In this document: one piece after another, positions 9,652 to 19,069 of the stretch
How positions within the stretch are numbered: the first letter of the stretch is position 1
How the letters are laid out: each line of letters begins with the position of its first letter
NCBI RefSeq assembly: GCF_000722695.1
Contig: NZ_JPFU01000012.1
Location: forward strand, 217,353 to 281,352
Direction: 5' to 3'
Source: Streptococcus mitis
GTDB taxonomy: Bacteria > Bacillota > Bacilli > Lactobacillales > Streptococcaceae
DNA length: 64,000 bases
Translations under genes and position numbers: made by a program
The notes under the pieces: model-generated
Seen by the model: the letters and a program-made list of their open reading frames with translations, nothing else
The model's database searches: none
What the model was told of the DNA's origin: nothing

Positions 9652-9838
9652 TGTTTACTCCTTTTTCTATAAATTACTTGCGACACGAGTCTGCCTCGTC
9701 GATCATACGAGGCAAGACGAGTTAGTACTGCGTCTAGCTCAGGCACTCTAGTGCTGAGCGTGGGGCAGCCCGACTGTAAGGAGGTCTCTGCCACTGACGC
9801 AGTGGAAAGTCAATTTTTTAGACATTGTTTCCTCCTTT
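9629..9838 (-). repeat. Direct repeat of the glyQ start flanking a hairpin-rich insert
   Basis: A 36-base segment (9629-9664) covering the ribosome site, ATG and first codons of glyQ is repeated with one mismatch at 9803-9838. Between the copies lie about 138 bases rich in palindromes: a TGCCTCGT/ACGAGGCA stem (9692-9714), a GCTCAG/CTGAGC stem with an inner CACT/AGTG (9737-9759), and a long-range ACTGCGTC/GACGCAGT pair (9727-9734 with 9796-9803). The upstream start opens a 25-codon frame (9825-9748) ending in TAG. The insert does not resemble any element I know and is visibly more GC-rich than its surroundings. Confidence 0.85.
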
Positions 9839-9860
9839 AATTTATATTATCTTCTTAGAT

Positions 9861-10232
9861 TTATTTATCAAGCAACCAAGAAAAGGCTGGGTCCTGAAAA
9901 ATATGACGTTTGGGAACAGTTTGTAAATTCTGATCGCATTCATCTATTGTACCTAATTTCAAAGCACAGACTTCTGGTATATTTTCTTGAACAGTGAAAA
10001 TTTGACTATGACAGTTCTGGCAGTAATAACGCTGTTTTCCTGAAGAAGAACTATAGGAAACAAGCTTTTCTTTTCCATGCAATACTAGCTTTTCACTGCT
10101 AACTTTAGCATTAACTGTATAGGCAGACGCAGTTGCTTTCCGACAAAATGAGCAATGACAAAAAACTAATTCCGATAATTCCTCATCTAGAGTGTAGGTC
10201 ACTGCTTTACATAAACAAGATCCTTTAAGCAT
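9861..10232 (-). CDS. GFA / CENP-V domain zinc protein
   Basis: A 123-residue protein of the GFA (glutathione-dependent formaldehyde-activating-like) fold. The zinc ligands appear as GSCLCKAV at residues 3-7, FCHCSFC at about 25-30 and the YCQNCHSQIF pair near residue 70. Members bind two zinc ions, but most have no proven reaction, and the name formaldehyde-activating should not be taken literally. It is the first gene after the glycine T-box and precedes glyQ by about 200 bases, so its expression should rise when tRNA-Gly is uncharged. Why a zinc protein is tied to glycine charging is not known to me. Confidence 0.85.
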   Translation of the reverse strand: MLKGSCLCKAVTYTLDEELSELVFCHCSFCRKATASAYTVNAKVSSEKLVLHGKEKLVSYSSSSGKQRYYCQNCHSQIFTVQENIPEVCALKLGTIDECDQNLQTVPKRHIFQDPAFSWLLDK

Positions 10233-10255
10233 TATGCTCCTTTCTACTTAGGCAT

Positions 10256-10452
10256 TAGACGAATTCAAAAAGAACCGAATTTCAACACCCGAGCCTTGCG
10301 ACTAGGGGCGTCAGAAACGCGGTTCCACCCTAATTTATTACTTCATTGTTTTTGAAAATACTACAGAAAGCGCCAGTTCTTTATTTTGCCCTACTTGGCT
10401 CCCACTATCCCAAGCTCGCTTGAAGAACGCCATAAGACTTTCTTTCCTGCTG
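10256..10452 (-). ncRNA. Glycine T-box leader (glyQS operon)
   Basis: Read on the minus strand, the leader contains the hallmark T-box TTAGGGTGGAACCGCG (about 10334-10316), followed by a terminator helix with arms GAACCG and CGGTTC and a T-run at 10266-10270. In stem I, paired CTTTCT and AAGAAC segments flank a loop containing GGC (10374-10372), a glycine codon and the likely specifier. Uncharged tRNA-Gly would favour the antiterminator and switch on GFA-glyQ-glyS-DUF896. Confidence 0.88.
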
Positions 10453-10457
10453 ACTAT

Positions 10458-10486
10458 TATATCAGAATTGTAACATACTGTAAATC
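10458..10486 (-). promoter_or_regulatory. Promoter of the glycine T-box operon
   Basis: -35 TTTACA (10486-10481), 17-base spacer, perfect -10 TATAAT (10463-10458). Transcription would begin near 10451, at the foot of the T-box leader. Confidence 0.75.
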
Positions 10487-10515
10487 AAAAACTATAGAAA
10501 GATGTATAGTATTCT

Positions 10516-13500
10516 CTACTCACTTTTTGAAAAAGTTGCAAGTCCAATAACTGACAATAAGAGAGAAATTCCTGAAATACTTAGAATAATAGAAATCATG
10601 TTATTCTCACCAGTGACTGGTAATTGTTTTCCTTCTTTGTTGACTGTAGCTAAAAGCACTTGTTGACCACTTCCAGCTAGTGTTTTATTCTCATGATTAG
10701 CTTCTATAATTGATGGAGTTTTCTCAATTTTATCATTGCTAATTGAAGGCTTAATAGTTGAGACTTGTCTATTGTGACTGACTAATTTAACAGGTTGCAC
10801 TTGAGAAACTGGCTTAATCGATGCAACTTGTTTAGCTGGATTAACTGCCTTAACTGGTACAACTGGTTTAGCTGGATTAACTGCCTTAACTGGTACAACT
10901 GGTTTAGCTGGATTAACTGCCTTAACTGGTACAACTGGTTTAATTGGATTAGATGGTTTAATCGTTACAACTGGTTTAGTTGGATTAGATGGTTTAATCG
11001 TTACAACCGGTTTAGCTGGATTAACTGCCTTAACTGGTACAACTGGTTTAATTGGATTAGCTAGTTTAATCGTTACAACTGGTTTAGTTGGATTAACTGC
11101 CTTAACTGGTACAACTGGTTTAGTTGGATTAGATGGTTTAATCGTTACAACTGGTTTAGTTAGATTAGCTGGTTTAATCGTTACAACCGGTTTAGCTGGA
11201 ATAACTGGATTAATCGTTACAACTGGTTTAGTTGGATTAACTGGATTAATTGTTACAACTGGTTTAGTTGGATTAGATGGTTTAATCGTTACAACCGGTT
11301 TAGCTGGATTAACTGGCTTAACTGGTGCAACTTCTTTAGTTGAATCAACCGGCTTAACTGGTGCAACTTCTTTAGTTGAATCAACCGGCTTAACTGGTGC
11401 AACTTCTTTAGTTGAATCAACCGGCTTAACTGGTGCAACTGGTTTGGTTGGAATCTCTACTTTATTAGCCTTCAGTTTTACAGTCGTCTCTTTTAGAGCA
11501 TTGATTGCTGCATTAATTTCTTCTTGACTAGCTTCTGAATTTTCTAAAAGTAGCTTAGCTTTCCTGAAAATAAGATTATATGCATCCTTCTCCTCTTTGC
11601 TAGCTGTCAAAAATCTTGGATCTTTGTCTTGGAACTTCACTTCATCCACGATAACATTTTTTAGGCTCATGAAATCTGTTTCTTTCCCATTCAGCTGTTC
11701 TTGTGCTTTCAAGAAAGTGGTCAATAGACGATCGATTTCATCTTGAGTTATCAAATCTTTTGTAATTAATAATGCTAAGAGTTTAAATTCACGATCATAT
11801 TGACCTTTGCGTTCTTGATCAGAATTTATATATTTACCTTTTTTAACTGTCTCAGCATATGCTTTAATGGCATTCTTCAATGATGTGATATCAGATTCCT
11901 TACCATCCAATGTTTGCATAGCAGACTCTAAAGCCTTAACAATTTGGTCAATTTTATCTTGGTTAAGTTTACTTCCCAATGCTAGTTGCGCATCTTTGAC
12001 ACTTTGGTCAAACATCTCTTTTAAATTCTGTTTTGTATTATAATATCTTGGAGTTTTAACTACTTCCATTTGTTTATTTAAAGCTGCAATCAAGGCTAAC
12101 TTAGAAACAACTGAAAGTGACAAAACATTATTTTGACCAAACAGAACTTTAAATGGTTGAAGATTATCAAGTAATTCATAACCGTTTGACAGATTTACAA
12201 GAACCTTATATTCACCAGGAACCACTTTCTTACCATAAGAATTTTTACCATATGTTTCAGATGGCAAGACTTGACTCTGACCGTCTTCACCTACCAAAGT
12301 AATCGTTGTAGTTCCAGGAACAGCTTGATTAAAGCCAACCGTTACTGGGGCATATTTCATTTTGTTAGCCAAGAAGGTAATAGTTTGAAAACTATTTTCT
12401 TTCGTTAAATCAAATTCCTTAGATAAGGCACTCACAAATTTCAACTCTGTACGGTCATAGCTAAAAATTTCTGCAACATAATGTCCAAATTTCAAGAAAT
12501 TAATATCTTTTGATTTATCAACAGTTACATATTGGCCTTCACTATTTTTAATGCGATAAACATAAGTCGTATCAATCTCACTCTTTGTTTTATTATTTAA
12601 TATAGCAATTTTTACACGGCCACTATTTTCTTCACCTACAAGATTTTTTAGAGATATAAAGTCTACATTTCCCGCAAAGTCTTCCACATAATAGAAGATT
12701 TTCGATTTATCAATGTTCTTAGGAAGTGTATAACTACCATCTTCATTTTGTTTGATAATTTGATACTGTTCGATTTCTGAATCTGTTGATTCTCTATTTT
12801 CAGAAGGACGAATATAAAAGACTTTTTCTAAAAGAATTCCCCCATTTCCTACATCCTGAGGTTTACGAGCTATAAATTGTTCTTGATCTTTTTGAGAACG
12901 AATATATCCCGAAGTAATCAGAGGTTTTTGTGTATCGATTTGAATTTTAAATGTTGTGTATTGTTCTTCAGCTCCAGGGACATCTGGCTTATAACTAATA
13001 ACATAGTCATAAATTCCATCAGAGACTCGATTTCCGTTAGAATCTTTTCCTCCCCAAGCTGTTTTATCTAGAACGTAACTTCTTGGATTTCTAGTATCGC
13101 CATCAAAATAATTTTTTACAAGGTCTGTTGGACGACTTTTCCAAATAGGGTTACTATGTGTTGTATCTGAAGAATCATAAACTGTTGCACGAAGATTTAC
13201 CAAGTTTCTATAAACAAGAGTTTTAAATTGAACAGAATCTTTATTACCATCATCGTTTGGTGAGATAGCAAGGCGGATGTTCCCCTTTTCATCTAATTGA
13301 AGATGGTATTTTCCTTCGGCATCTTGTTTCACTCCGAGTACAGTCACTCGATTTCCTTGACGCTCTGCTTTTAAAACATTTAAATCATTTTCAGAACTTG
13401 TTAAATAAGTTGCATCGTCCGAAGGTGAAATTGCTGGATTATCTTTATCAATTTTAGAGTAAAATCCACTTTTTCCTTCCTGAATCAAATTATAAATTGG

Positions 13501-15831
13501 TTTTTCTATTGCAGGTAGATTTTGGAATTCTCCCTTAAATCCCATAAATGGTAAACCAATAATAGAACCATCATCTGCAGGATTGACAAATCTAACAAAT
13601 CCTTCTAGAAAATAACCATTTGGCATTATTTTACTAAGTTCTTCAGTAAACTTACTTGTATCTACTCTAACTGTTACCGTCTTCGTACTATGAGCTTTCA
13701 CAGTTACTTCAGGCCAGACTGTTTCAGTTAGTTTTCGTGGACGGAGAGTGAATTTCCCTTCGTTAACTTCATCCGTATTTGTATTTACAACCATCTTCAA
13801 AGTTTGGTCTTTGTCCGAAATATTATGAATTGTAACTTCAAAGGTAAATTTATCACCAACATTGCCAAGAGTAACACTTGGATAGTTATTTGTACCTGTT
13901 ACAAATAGATCTGTGCTGGTTGCCGCCATCGTGTCAACTACACCGGCACCTTGCTGACGTGGAGAAGTATATGCTCCAGTTTGTTTATTAAAATGTGGTT
14001 TTGCAGTAGACATAATTAAAGCTTTTACAATCTCTGAAATTTGACTAGCTGATAATTCAGGATGTTTCTTTGCTAAATATTCTTTGACTAATGCTGCGAC
14101 ACCAGCTATATGAGGAGCCGCCATACTTGTTCCACTGATACTTCCATAACTATTGTCATTAAATGATGAATAGATATTTCCACCAGGTGCAGTAACATCT
14201 GGTTTCAATTGTCCATCTGTTGTAACTCCCCAACTTGAAAAATCTGATAATTGGTCTGCAACATCTGATTTACGATTATCCATCTTATGATTAAAGACAA
14301 TTTTATACTGACCAGATTTAAGAATTTCACCATAATGTTTTGAAATAAAGACAGATGGGATTTTCTTAGCATCACCTGTAACAGACATACTAACATTTGC
14401 ACCTTCAACGTTGTTATAAATTAAAACTCCAGCTGCACCGTGTTGAAGAGCATTTTTAATCTTATCAGAGAAATGGATTTTACCACGTTGAATCAGTGCT
14501 AACTTGCCTCTTACATCAATATTAGCAAAATCTTCTTCACGACCAATACCCGCTGCTACATATTCGTATTCTTTCCCTTTTTCAAAATCTTTTTCTGCTT
14601 CAGGTCTATTAAAATCAAACTTACCATAATCAAGTTTAGTATCATTTTCTAAACCTTTTACTTCAAAGACTTCAGTAGTTAGAATTTTATTATTAATCGA
14701 AGCAACAGAAATTGAATCTTCTACTGTAGAGGGATTTCCAACCAGTCCGTAATCAGGATTTTCTGCTAATGGTTGTGAAAAACCTCTACCGAAAGTATTG
14801 CTATTACCAGCAGCAATAACAACAGATACTCCTTTAGCGCGTGCTCTTTTTACTGCTTCAATAATATCTGAACCTGCATCTACCGTTGAACCCGCACCTG
14901 CACCCAAACTCATATTGATCACATCTGCACCTAACGCAACTGCGTCATCAATGGCTTTTACATAAAAGGCAGATGCTGTAGTTTTATCTCTGTCTGAAAA
15001 AACTCTCATAAACATTATTTGAGCTTCTGGTGCAACTCCATATACCTTCTCAGAATTCGGAGCTTTATTAACTGGATTTCCAGCTACAATACCAGTAACG
15101 TGCATTCCATGAGACTCTTTTTCAGCCTCTTTTATATTATCTGTTCCATCAAAGTAATCATAAGCATATACTACCTTGTCACTGTACCATTTCCCATAGT
15201 CAATACCAGCAGCCTTTTTAGCTTTTTCGATATCATTCTGATTTTTAAATTTCGCCTTTGACGGATCAGAAATACGCAGAACTTCATGATTCAAATCAAG
15301 GCCTGAATCTATAACAGCGACTACAGTTCCTTGCCCTTTGTGTCCTGCTTCCCATGTTTTAGGGACAGTAATCATTTCATTACTGGAGATACTATTTGGC
15401 TTTTCTTTATGCCCACTTTGAGATAAGGACTGTGATTGTGAACTTTCGGAAGAAGAACTGCTTTTTACTGCTGATTCTTCCTTCTTCTCTTCACTTTTTA
15501 TAGCAGTCTTTTCTTTCTGTGTGATTACATTCTTGTCTGACTTATTATCTCTATATTCTATAGAATCATCTTGTTTTAATGACTCTGTCACTTCTGTTTT
15601 TTCCTTTGAAGGAGAATCTAGAGCATTCTTGTCAGCCGTGACTGGCGGTGCGAGCTTATTTGAATCATCTAATTTATTAATTGTTACTGCATGTGTAACT
15701 TGATTGGATGTTTCAATTTTTCCCTCATCGGCACTAACCTGTGCGAAAGTAAATCCGAATACAAAGACCGATAGCAGAAAAATCGTTGCTATTTGGTACT
15801 TTTGATGACAAAAATCTTTGCAATCTCCCAT
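10516..15831 (-). CDS. LPXTG-anchored subtilisin-family cell-surface proteinase (C5a-peptidase-like)
   Basis: A 1771-residue surface protease. A signal peptide (TM about residues 13-31, ending near VSADE) is followed by a Ser/Lys/Glu-rich pro-region. The S8 catalytic domain has Asp175 (VAVIDSGLD), His241 (ESHGMHVTG), oxyanion Asn343 (IAAGNSN) and Ser569 (ISGTSMAAPH), with a PA-type insert at about 400-520. Fn3-like domains follow (about 640-1000), then three FIVAR-like helical modules (LNGKETDFMSLKN type). A 12-residue repeat of the KPVVTIKPSNPT kind leads to the sortase signal LPVTGE, a hydrophobic segment and a KSE tail. The architecture resembles streptococcal C5a peptidase and PrtS/PrtA proteins. 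The substrate is unknown. The ATG at 15831 has AAGGAG seven bases upstream. Confidence 0.9.
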   Translation of the reverse strand: MGDCKDFCHQKYQIATIFLLSVFVFGFTFAQVSADEGKIETSNQVTHAVTINKLDDSNKLAPPVTADKNALDSPSKEKTEVTESLKQDDSIEYRDNKSDKNVITQKEKTAIKSEEKKEESAVKSSSSSESSQSQSLSQSGHKEKPNSISSNEMITVPKTWEAGHKGQGTVVAVIDSGLDLNHEVLRISDPSKAKFKNQNDIEKAKKAAGIDYGKWYSDKVVYAYDYFDGTDNIKEAEKESHGMHVTGIVAGNPVNKAPNSEKVYGVAPEAQIMFMRVFSDRDKTTASAFYVKAIDDAVALGADVINMSLGAGAGSTVDAGSDIIEAVKRARAKGVSVVIAAGNSNTFGRGFSQPLAENPDYGLVGNPSTVEDSISVASINNKILTTEVFEVKGLENDTKLDYGKFDFNRPEAEKDFEKGKEYEYVAAGIGREEDFANIDVRGKLALIQRGKIHFSDKIKNALQHGAAGVLIYNNVEGANVSMSVTGDAKKIPSVFISKHYGEILKSGQYKIVFNHKMDNRKSDVADQLSDFSSWGVTTDGQLKPDVTAPGGNIYSSFNDNSYGSISGTSMAAPHIAGVAALVKEYLAKKHPELSASQISEIVKALIMSTAKPHFNKQTGAYTSPRQQGAGVVDTMAATSTDLFVTGTNNYPSVTLGNVGDKFTFEVTIHNISDKDQTLKMVVNTNTDEVNEGKFTLRPRKLTETVWPEVTVKAHSTKTVTVRVDTSKFTEELSKIMPNGYFLEGFVRFVNPADDGSIIGLPFMGFKGEFQNLPAIEKPIYNLIQEGKSGFYSKIDKDNPAISPSDDATYLTSSENDLNVLKAERQGNRVTVLGVKQDAEGKYHLQLDEKGNIRLAISPNDDGNKDSVQFKTLVYRNLVNLRATVYDSSDTTHSNPIWKSRPTDLVKNYFDGDTRNPRSYVLDKTAWGGKDSNGNRVSDGIYDYVISYKPDVPGAEEQYTTFKIQIDTQKPLITSGYIRSQKDQEQFIARKPQDVGNGGILLEKVFYIRPSENRESTDSEIEQYQIIKQNEDGSYTLPKNIDKSKIFYYVEDFAGNVDFISLKNLVGEENSGRVKIAILNNKTKSEIDTTYVYRIKNSEGQYVTVDKSKDINFLKFGHYVAEIFSYDRTELKFVSALSKEFDLTKENSFQTITFLANKMKYAPVTVGFNQAVPGTTTITLVGEDGQSQVLPSETYGKNSYGKKVVPGEYKVLVNLSNGYELLDNLQPFKVLFGQNNVLSLSVVSKLALIAALNKQMEVVKTPRYYNTKQNLKEMFDQSVKDAQLALGSKLNQDKIDQIVKALESAMQTLDGKESDITSLKNAIKAYAETVKKGKYINSDQERKGQYDREFKLLALLITKDLITQDEIDRLLTTFLKAQEQLNGKETDFMSLKNVIVDEVKFQDKDPRFLTASKEEKDAYNLIFRKAKLLLENSEASQEEINAAINALKETTVKLKANKVEIPTKPVAPVKPVDSTKEVAPVKPVDSTKEVAPVKPVDSTKEVAPVKPVNPAKPVVTIKPSNPTKPVVTINPVNPTKPVVTINPVIPAKPVVTIKPANLTKPVVTIKPSNPTKPVVPVKAVNPTKPVVTIKLANPIKPVVPVKAVNPAKPVVTIKPSNPTKPVVTIKPSNPIKPVVPVKAVNPAKPVVPVKAVNPAKPVVPVKAVNPAKQVASIKPVSQVQPVKLVSHNRQVSTIKPSISNDKIEKTPSIIEANHENKTLAGSGQQVLLATVNKEGKQLPVTGENNMISIILSISGISLLLSVIGLATFSKSE
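10810..11455 (-). repeat. 36-bp tandem repeats encoding the KPVV wall-spanning region
   Basis: About 17 degenerate 36-bp units encode 12-residue motifs. Near the N-terminal side there are three DSTKEVAPVKPV units. The rest mix KPVVTIKPSNPT, KPVVTINPVNPT and KPVVPVKAVNPA types. The patchwork order of near-identical units suggests repeated slippage or recombination. The unit number is likely to vary between strains. Confidence 0.9.
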
Positions 15832-15949
15832 AAAATCACTCCTTTTTATTTAAATTAAAAGTATTATATACTAAATTATCAGAAAATTCTATCAAAAAAA
15901 TATTTTGTAACAAAATTGTAATATTAATCATATCATACGATTTAAACAT

Positions 15950-15980
15950 AAAAAATTAGCCTTGAGTGATACAAGACTAA
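15950..15980 (-). terminator. Terminator of pgdA
   Basis: A stem TTAGtCTTG / CAAGgCTAA with a seven-base loop is followed on the minus strand by a T-run (15955-15950). It lies 50 bases past the pgdA stop. Confidence 0.7.
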
Positions 15981-16032
15981 ATTTCTTTATTGAAAAATTA
16001 CTTGCTATTTAATTGGTCATTCAGCAAAAATC

Positions 16033-17424
16033 TTACTGATCACGATTATAGAATAGTTCATGTGATTTTAATCGTGAATTAAGCATTTCTGGAACTGTGA
16101 CAAAGTCATAACCTTGCCCTTTCAAGTAGTCAATAACCTTCGGTAGAGCATTTACAGTCTCAGCATGGATATCATGCATGAGAATAATAGAACCATTCTT
16201 GACTTCACGCTGAATTTCTGTCAAAATAGATGCTTCATTTTTACTCTTCCAGTCCAGACTATCCACATTCCACATAATAAAGCTCAAATCTAAGCTATTG
16301 CGAATATCGTCTGTAATGGCTCCATAAGGAGGACGCATGAGCTTAGAACTAGAACCCAACACTTTAGTTAGTGCAGCCTCAGTATCAGTTATTTGTTTTT
16401 TGGCTTCATCAAGCGAAAGTTTTGAAAGAACTGGATGGCTCCAACTATGGTTTCCAATGACATGACCATCCGATTTCATGCGTTTCAAAATCTCTTCATT
16501 ACCAGCAACATTCTTACCTAAAACAAAGAAAGTAGCCTTAATTCCATACTTAGAAAGAGTATCTAATGCTTGAGTTGTCGTTGTAGGATTTGGTCCATCA
16601 TCAAAAGTCAAGGCTACTACTTTACGATTTTTCTTCTCCAAATAAGCTTTATAAAGTTCCGCATCCTTATCTAGCAAATATGAGGACTGAATAAGCTCAA
16701 AGAAACTAGATACTGGCAAGGCAATCTCATCTAGATTTTCAACTTCCTGACTTGGATAAAGAATAATTTGGCTATCCTTATAATCAAAGTTCCATGCAGA
16801 CAAGTCTTGATCAGAGAAGTCTTTAACAAGCTGATCGACCTTTTCTTGCTCCAATTTCTTATACTGTAAGAAAGAAGTCAGTTCTTTTGTCAGCTTTTCT
16901 TTGGCTTTACTAGCATCTGAAAATAATTGATCAAGTGTAAAAAGTTTGCCATCTTCTGTCAAATGGACTTTTGCCAGACTAGTTTTTTCAGTCTCTTCAA
17001 CTTTTGACCAAGTTAAATCATAGACTTGTTTCATCACACTTCGGTTAACAATCCCTTTTAAAGTCGAATCCTGTTTCTCTGTATAATAAAAAACCAGATT
17101 TTCCTTATCTTCTAAATTTTCCTTAATATCCTGCACTATGATTCCTTTTACAGACGAAATCACTTGCTCCCCTTGGAGAGGATAATAGGTAATCACTTCA
17201 GCTTGTCCCTTACGAAAATGATCTTTCTGATTTTCCTCACTCAATTGATCATCTTTCTCTTTTTTGAGCGATTCAATCTTTTGTTCAAAGCTTTGTTTTG
17301 AAAATACCTTGTAGCCAATCATCGATCCAAGAACACAAATACTTACTGAAAAGATAGCTACTAGGGCTATTAAACCGATTCTCTTTTTATCGTATTCAAC
17401 ACGATTTGCTCTACTTTTATCCAT
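16033..17424 (-). CDS. pgdA: Peptidoglycan N-acetylglucosamine deacetylase PgdA
   Basis: This membrane-anchored enzyme deacetylates GlcNAc in peptidoglycan, which protects against lysozyme. One N-terminal membrane segment (about residues 17-40) is followed by a long linker domain and the C-terminal NodB polysaccharide deacetylase domain. It has [11 protein letters not shown] (catalytic and metal-binding Asp pair near 275), HSWSHPVLS (metal His pair near 326/330), [21 protein letters not shown] and the late LMHDIHAET with the catalytic His. The 463 residues equal the length I recall for pneumococcal PgdA. It is monocistronic with its own terminator. Confidence 0.95.
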   Translation of the reverse strand: MDKSRANRVEYDKKRIGLIALVAIFSVSICVLGSMIGYKVFSKQSFEQKIESLKKEKDDQLSEENQKDHFRKGQAEVITYYPLQGEQVISSVKGIIVQDIKENLEDKENLVFYYTEKQDSTLKGIVNRSVMKQVYDLTWSKVEETEKTSLAKVHLTEDGKLFTLDQLFSDASKAKEKLTKELTSFLQYKKLEQEKVDQLVKDFSDQDLSAWNFDYKDSQIILYPSQEVENLDEIALPVSSFFELIQSSYLLDKDAELYKAYLEKKNRKVVALTFDDGPNPTTTTQALDTLSKYGIKATFFVLGKNVAGNEEILKRMKSDGHVIGNHSWSHPVLSKLSLDEAKKQITDTEAALTKVLGSSSKLMRPPYGAITDDIRNSLDLSFIMWNVDSLDWKSKNEASILTEIQREVKNGSIILMHDIHAETVNALPKVIDYLKGQGYDFVTVPEMLNSRLKSHELFYNRDQ

Positions 17425-17485
17425 AAGACCATCATATCAAATTCAGGCTATAATTTCAATGATTTTAGAGAAAACAGTATATTAA

Positions 17486-17508
17486 AAAGAGAGGAAGTTC
17501 CCCTCTTA
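17486..17508 (-). terminator. Terminator of metK
   Basis: An AAGAGGGG / CCTCTCTT stem (mismatched at its top) with a TTTTTAAT tail on the minus strand begins six bases past the metK stop. Confidence 0.7.
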
Positions 17509-17513
17509 AAATT

Positions 17514-18704
17514 TTATTTGACTGCTTCTTTCAAAGCATCTACCTTGTCCAAACGTTCCCATGGAAGATCAATATCTGTACGCCCCATGTGTCCATAAGC
17601 CGCTGTTTGACGGTAAATTGGACGCTTGAGATCCAGCATTTGGATAATTCCTGCAGGGCGAAGGTCAAAGATTTGACGAGCCGCTTTTTCAAGTTTGCTT
17701 TCAGCTACTGTTCCTGTACCAAAGGTATCGATACGGACAGAAACAGGCTGGGCAACACCAATAGCGTAAGCCAATTGTACTTCCGCCTTCTTAGAAAGAC
17801 CCGCTGCAACAATATTCTTGGCAATATAACGAGCTGCATATGAGGCAGAACGGTCCACCTTAGTCGCATCTTTACCAGAGAAGGCACCACCACCGTGACG
17901 AGAGTAGCCACCATAGGTATCCACGATAATCTTACGACCAGTCAAGCCTGAGTCTCCTTGAGGCCCACCGATTACAAAGCGACCAGTTGGATTGATGAAG
18001 AATTTTGTTTGCTCATCCAAGTAAGAGGCTGGAATAACCTCTTTGATAACCTTGTTAATGATATCATTGTGAATTTGTTCGTTGCTGGCTTCTGGATCGT
18101 GCTGAGTAGAAATCACGACGGTGTCCACACGTACTGGGCGGTCATTTTCATCATACTCAACTGTAACTTGTGATTTAGCATCTGGGCGAAGATAGCTGAT
18201 TTCCCCAGACTTACGAAGCTCTGCCAGACGACGAACCAATTTATGACTGAGTGAGATTGGCAATGGCATGAGCTCTTCTGTTTCATCTACTGCAAATCCA
18301 AACATGAGCCCTTGGTCTCCAGCTCCAATTAAGTCCAATGGATCTTGATCTGCATTTCCACGAACCTCCAAGGCTTCGTTAACACCTTGGGCGATATCCG
18401 GTGACTGCTCAACAAGTGACGGATGGACTCCCACCGTCTCAGCAGAAAAACCATATTCTGTATTGGTGTAGCCAATCTCTGCAATGGTATCACGAACCAC
18501 ACGGTTAATATCCACATAGGCATTTGTAGATATTTCACCAAAAACATGGACGGAACCAGTATATACAGCTGTCTCAGCAGCAACGTGCGCATCTGGATCC
18601 TTAGCTAAAATAGCATCCAAAATCGCATCTGAAATTTGGTCTGCAATCTTATCTGGATGCCCCTCAGATACAGATTCAGACGTGAATAATTTACGTTCTG
18701 ACAT
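17514..18704 (-). CDS. metK: S-adenosylmethionine synthetase
   Basis: MetK makes S-adenosylmethionine from methionine and ATP in the cytosol. The 396-residue sequence has the ATP-binding [21 protein letters not shown] block, the [12 protein letters not shown] hexapeptide region and the glycine-rich [17 protein letters not shown] loop. The active-site lysines and aspartates of the family are present. The start ATG at 18704 lies six bases after an unusual run of six Gs (AAGGGGGGAC) that serves as ribosome site. The leader is long, about 250 bases, and probably carries a SAM-sensing element. Confidence 0.97.
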   Translation of the reverse strand: MSERKLFTSESVSEGHPDKIADQISDAILDAILAKDPDAHVAAETAVYTGSVHVFGEISTNAYVDINRVVRDTIAEIGYTNTEYGFSAETVGVHPSLVEQSPDIAQGVNEALEVRGNADQDPLDLIGAGDQGLMFGFAVDETEELMPLPISLSHKLVRRLAELRKSGEISYLRPDAKSQVTVEYDENDRPVRVDTVVISTQHDPEASNEQIHNDIINKVIKEVIPASYLDEQTKFFINPTGRFVIGGPQGDSGLTGRKIIVDTYGGYSRHGGGAFSGKDATKVDRSASYAARYIAKNIVAAGLSKKAEVQLAYAIGVAQPVSVRIDTFGTGTVAESKLEKAARQIFDLRPAGIIQMLDLKRPIYRQTAAYGHMGRTDIDLPWERLDKVDALKEAVK

Positions 18705-18790
18705 AAAAATGTCCCCCCTTAAAAATAGTGTTATAGAGTTACAAAGTACTAGTAGGTATTTCCATTATCTTAGAGTTACAACACGAAAGA
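18705..18790 (-). ncRNA. Candidate SMK (SAM-III) riboswitch at the metK ribosome site
   Basis: In Lactobacillales metK is commonly controlled by the SMK box, which hides a G-rich Shine-Dalgarno. Here the Shine-Dalgarno is GGGGGG, and the segment upstream holds two GTAACTC copies, one of them within TTTGTAACTC, recalling the conserved UUGUAAC of the SMK box. I could not build a convincing anti-Shine-Dalgarno pairing by eye, so the assignment rests on gene identity, lineage and these partial motifs. Confidence 0.4.
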
Positions 18791-18799
18791 AATAAAAAC

Positions 18800-18968
18800 G
18801 ATACTTTTTTATTTCTGAAGCTAGTCAGGTGCATAGGGTAACCGCATTATTGCGACAACCGTAGAATGACGAACGACTTTGGAGCCGTCAGTATTTGCGA
18901 ATTGAGACTCAAAAGAAAAAATAGAAATTTCTACCATCTTATCGGGACTATATAACGTTACCATTATA
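18800..18968 (-). promoter_or_regulatory. metK promoter and structured upstream leader
   Basis: An extended -10 (TGATATAAT, 18968-18963 for TATAAT) starts a transcript near 18956. The next ~120 bases contain two stem-loops on the minus strand: TGACGG/TCGTCA (about 18869-18892) and GGTTGTCGCA/TGCGGTTACC (about 18838-18861, with two wobbles and one mismatch). I see no open frame in this 365-base gap. The role of the hairpins is unknown. The -35 (CTGCAA) is weak. Confidence 0.5.
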
Positions 18969-19033
18969 TCATTTTTAAGCGCAATTTGCAGTCTTTAATG
19001 TAGTGTTTCTGTTTAGATAGTTCGTTCTCATAA

Positions 19034-19062
19034 ATAAAAAGGTTGGAGCTCATCACTCCAAC
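19034..19062 (-). terminator. Terminator of the DEAD-box helicase gene
   Basis: The stem GTTGGAG / CTCCAAC is followed by CTTTTTATTT on the minus strand. Confidence 0.85.
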
Positions 19063-19069
19063 AATTACC

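Noticed and set aside
9748..9825. 25-codon frame from the duplicated glyQ start as a real gene
   Set aside because: The peptide arises from the duplication junction and ends in the insert hairpin. It is better described as a decoy start than a gene.
10795..11064. Plus-strand 89-codon frame rich in Trp and Asn opposite the protease repeat
   Set aside because: It is the antisense reading of the 36-bp repeats (NWYNWFSWINCL periodicity). It has no ribosome site and no family.
10810..11455. CRISPR-like regular repeat
   Set aside because: The 36-bp units are tandem, without spacers, in frame in a surface protein and encode a wall-spanning repeat.
18423..18608. Antisense frames in metK
   Set aside because: Shadows of metK codon structure only.
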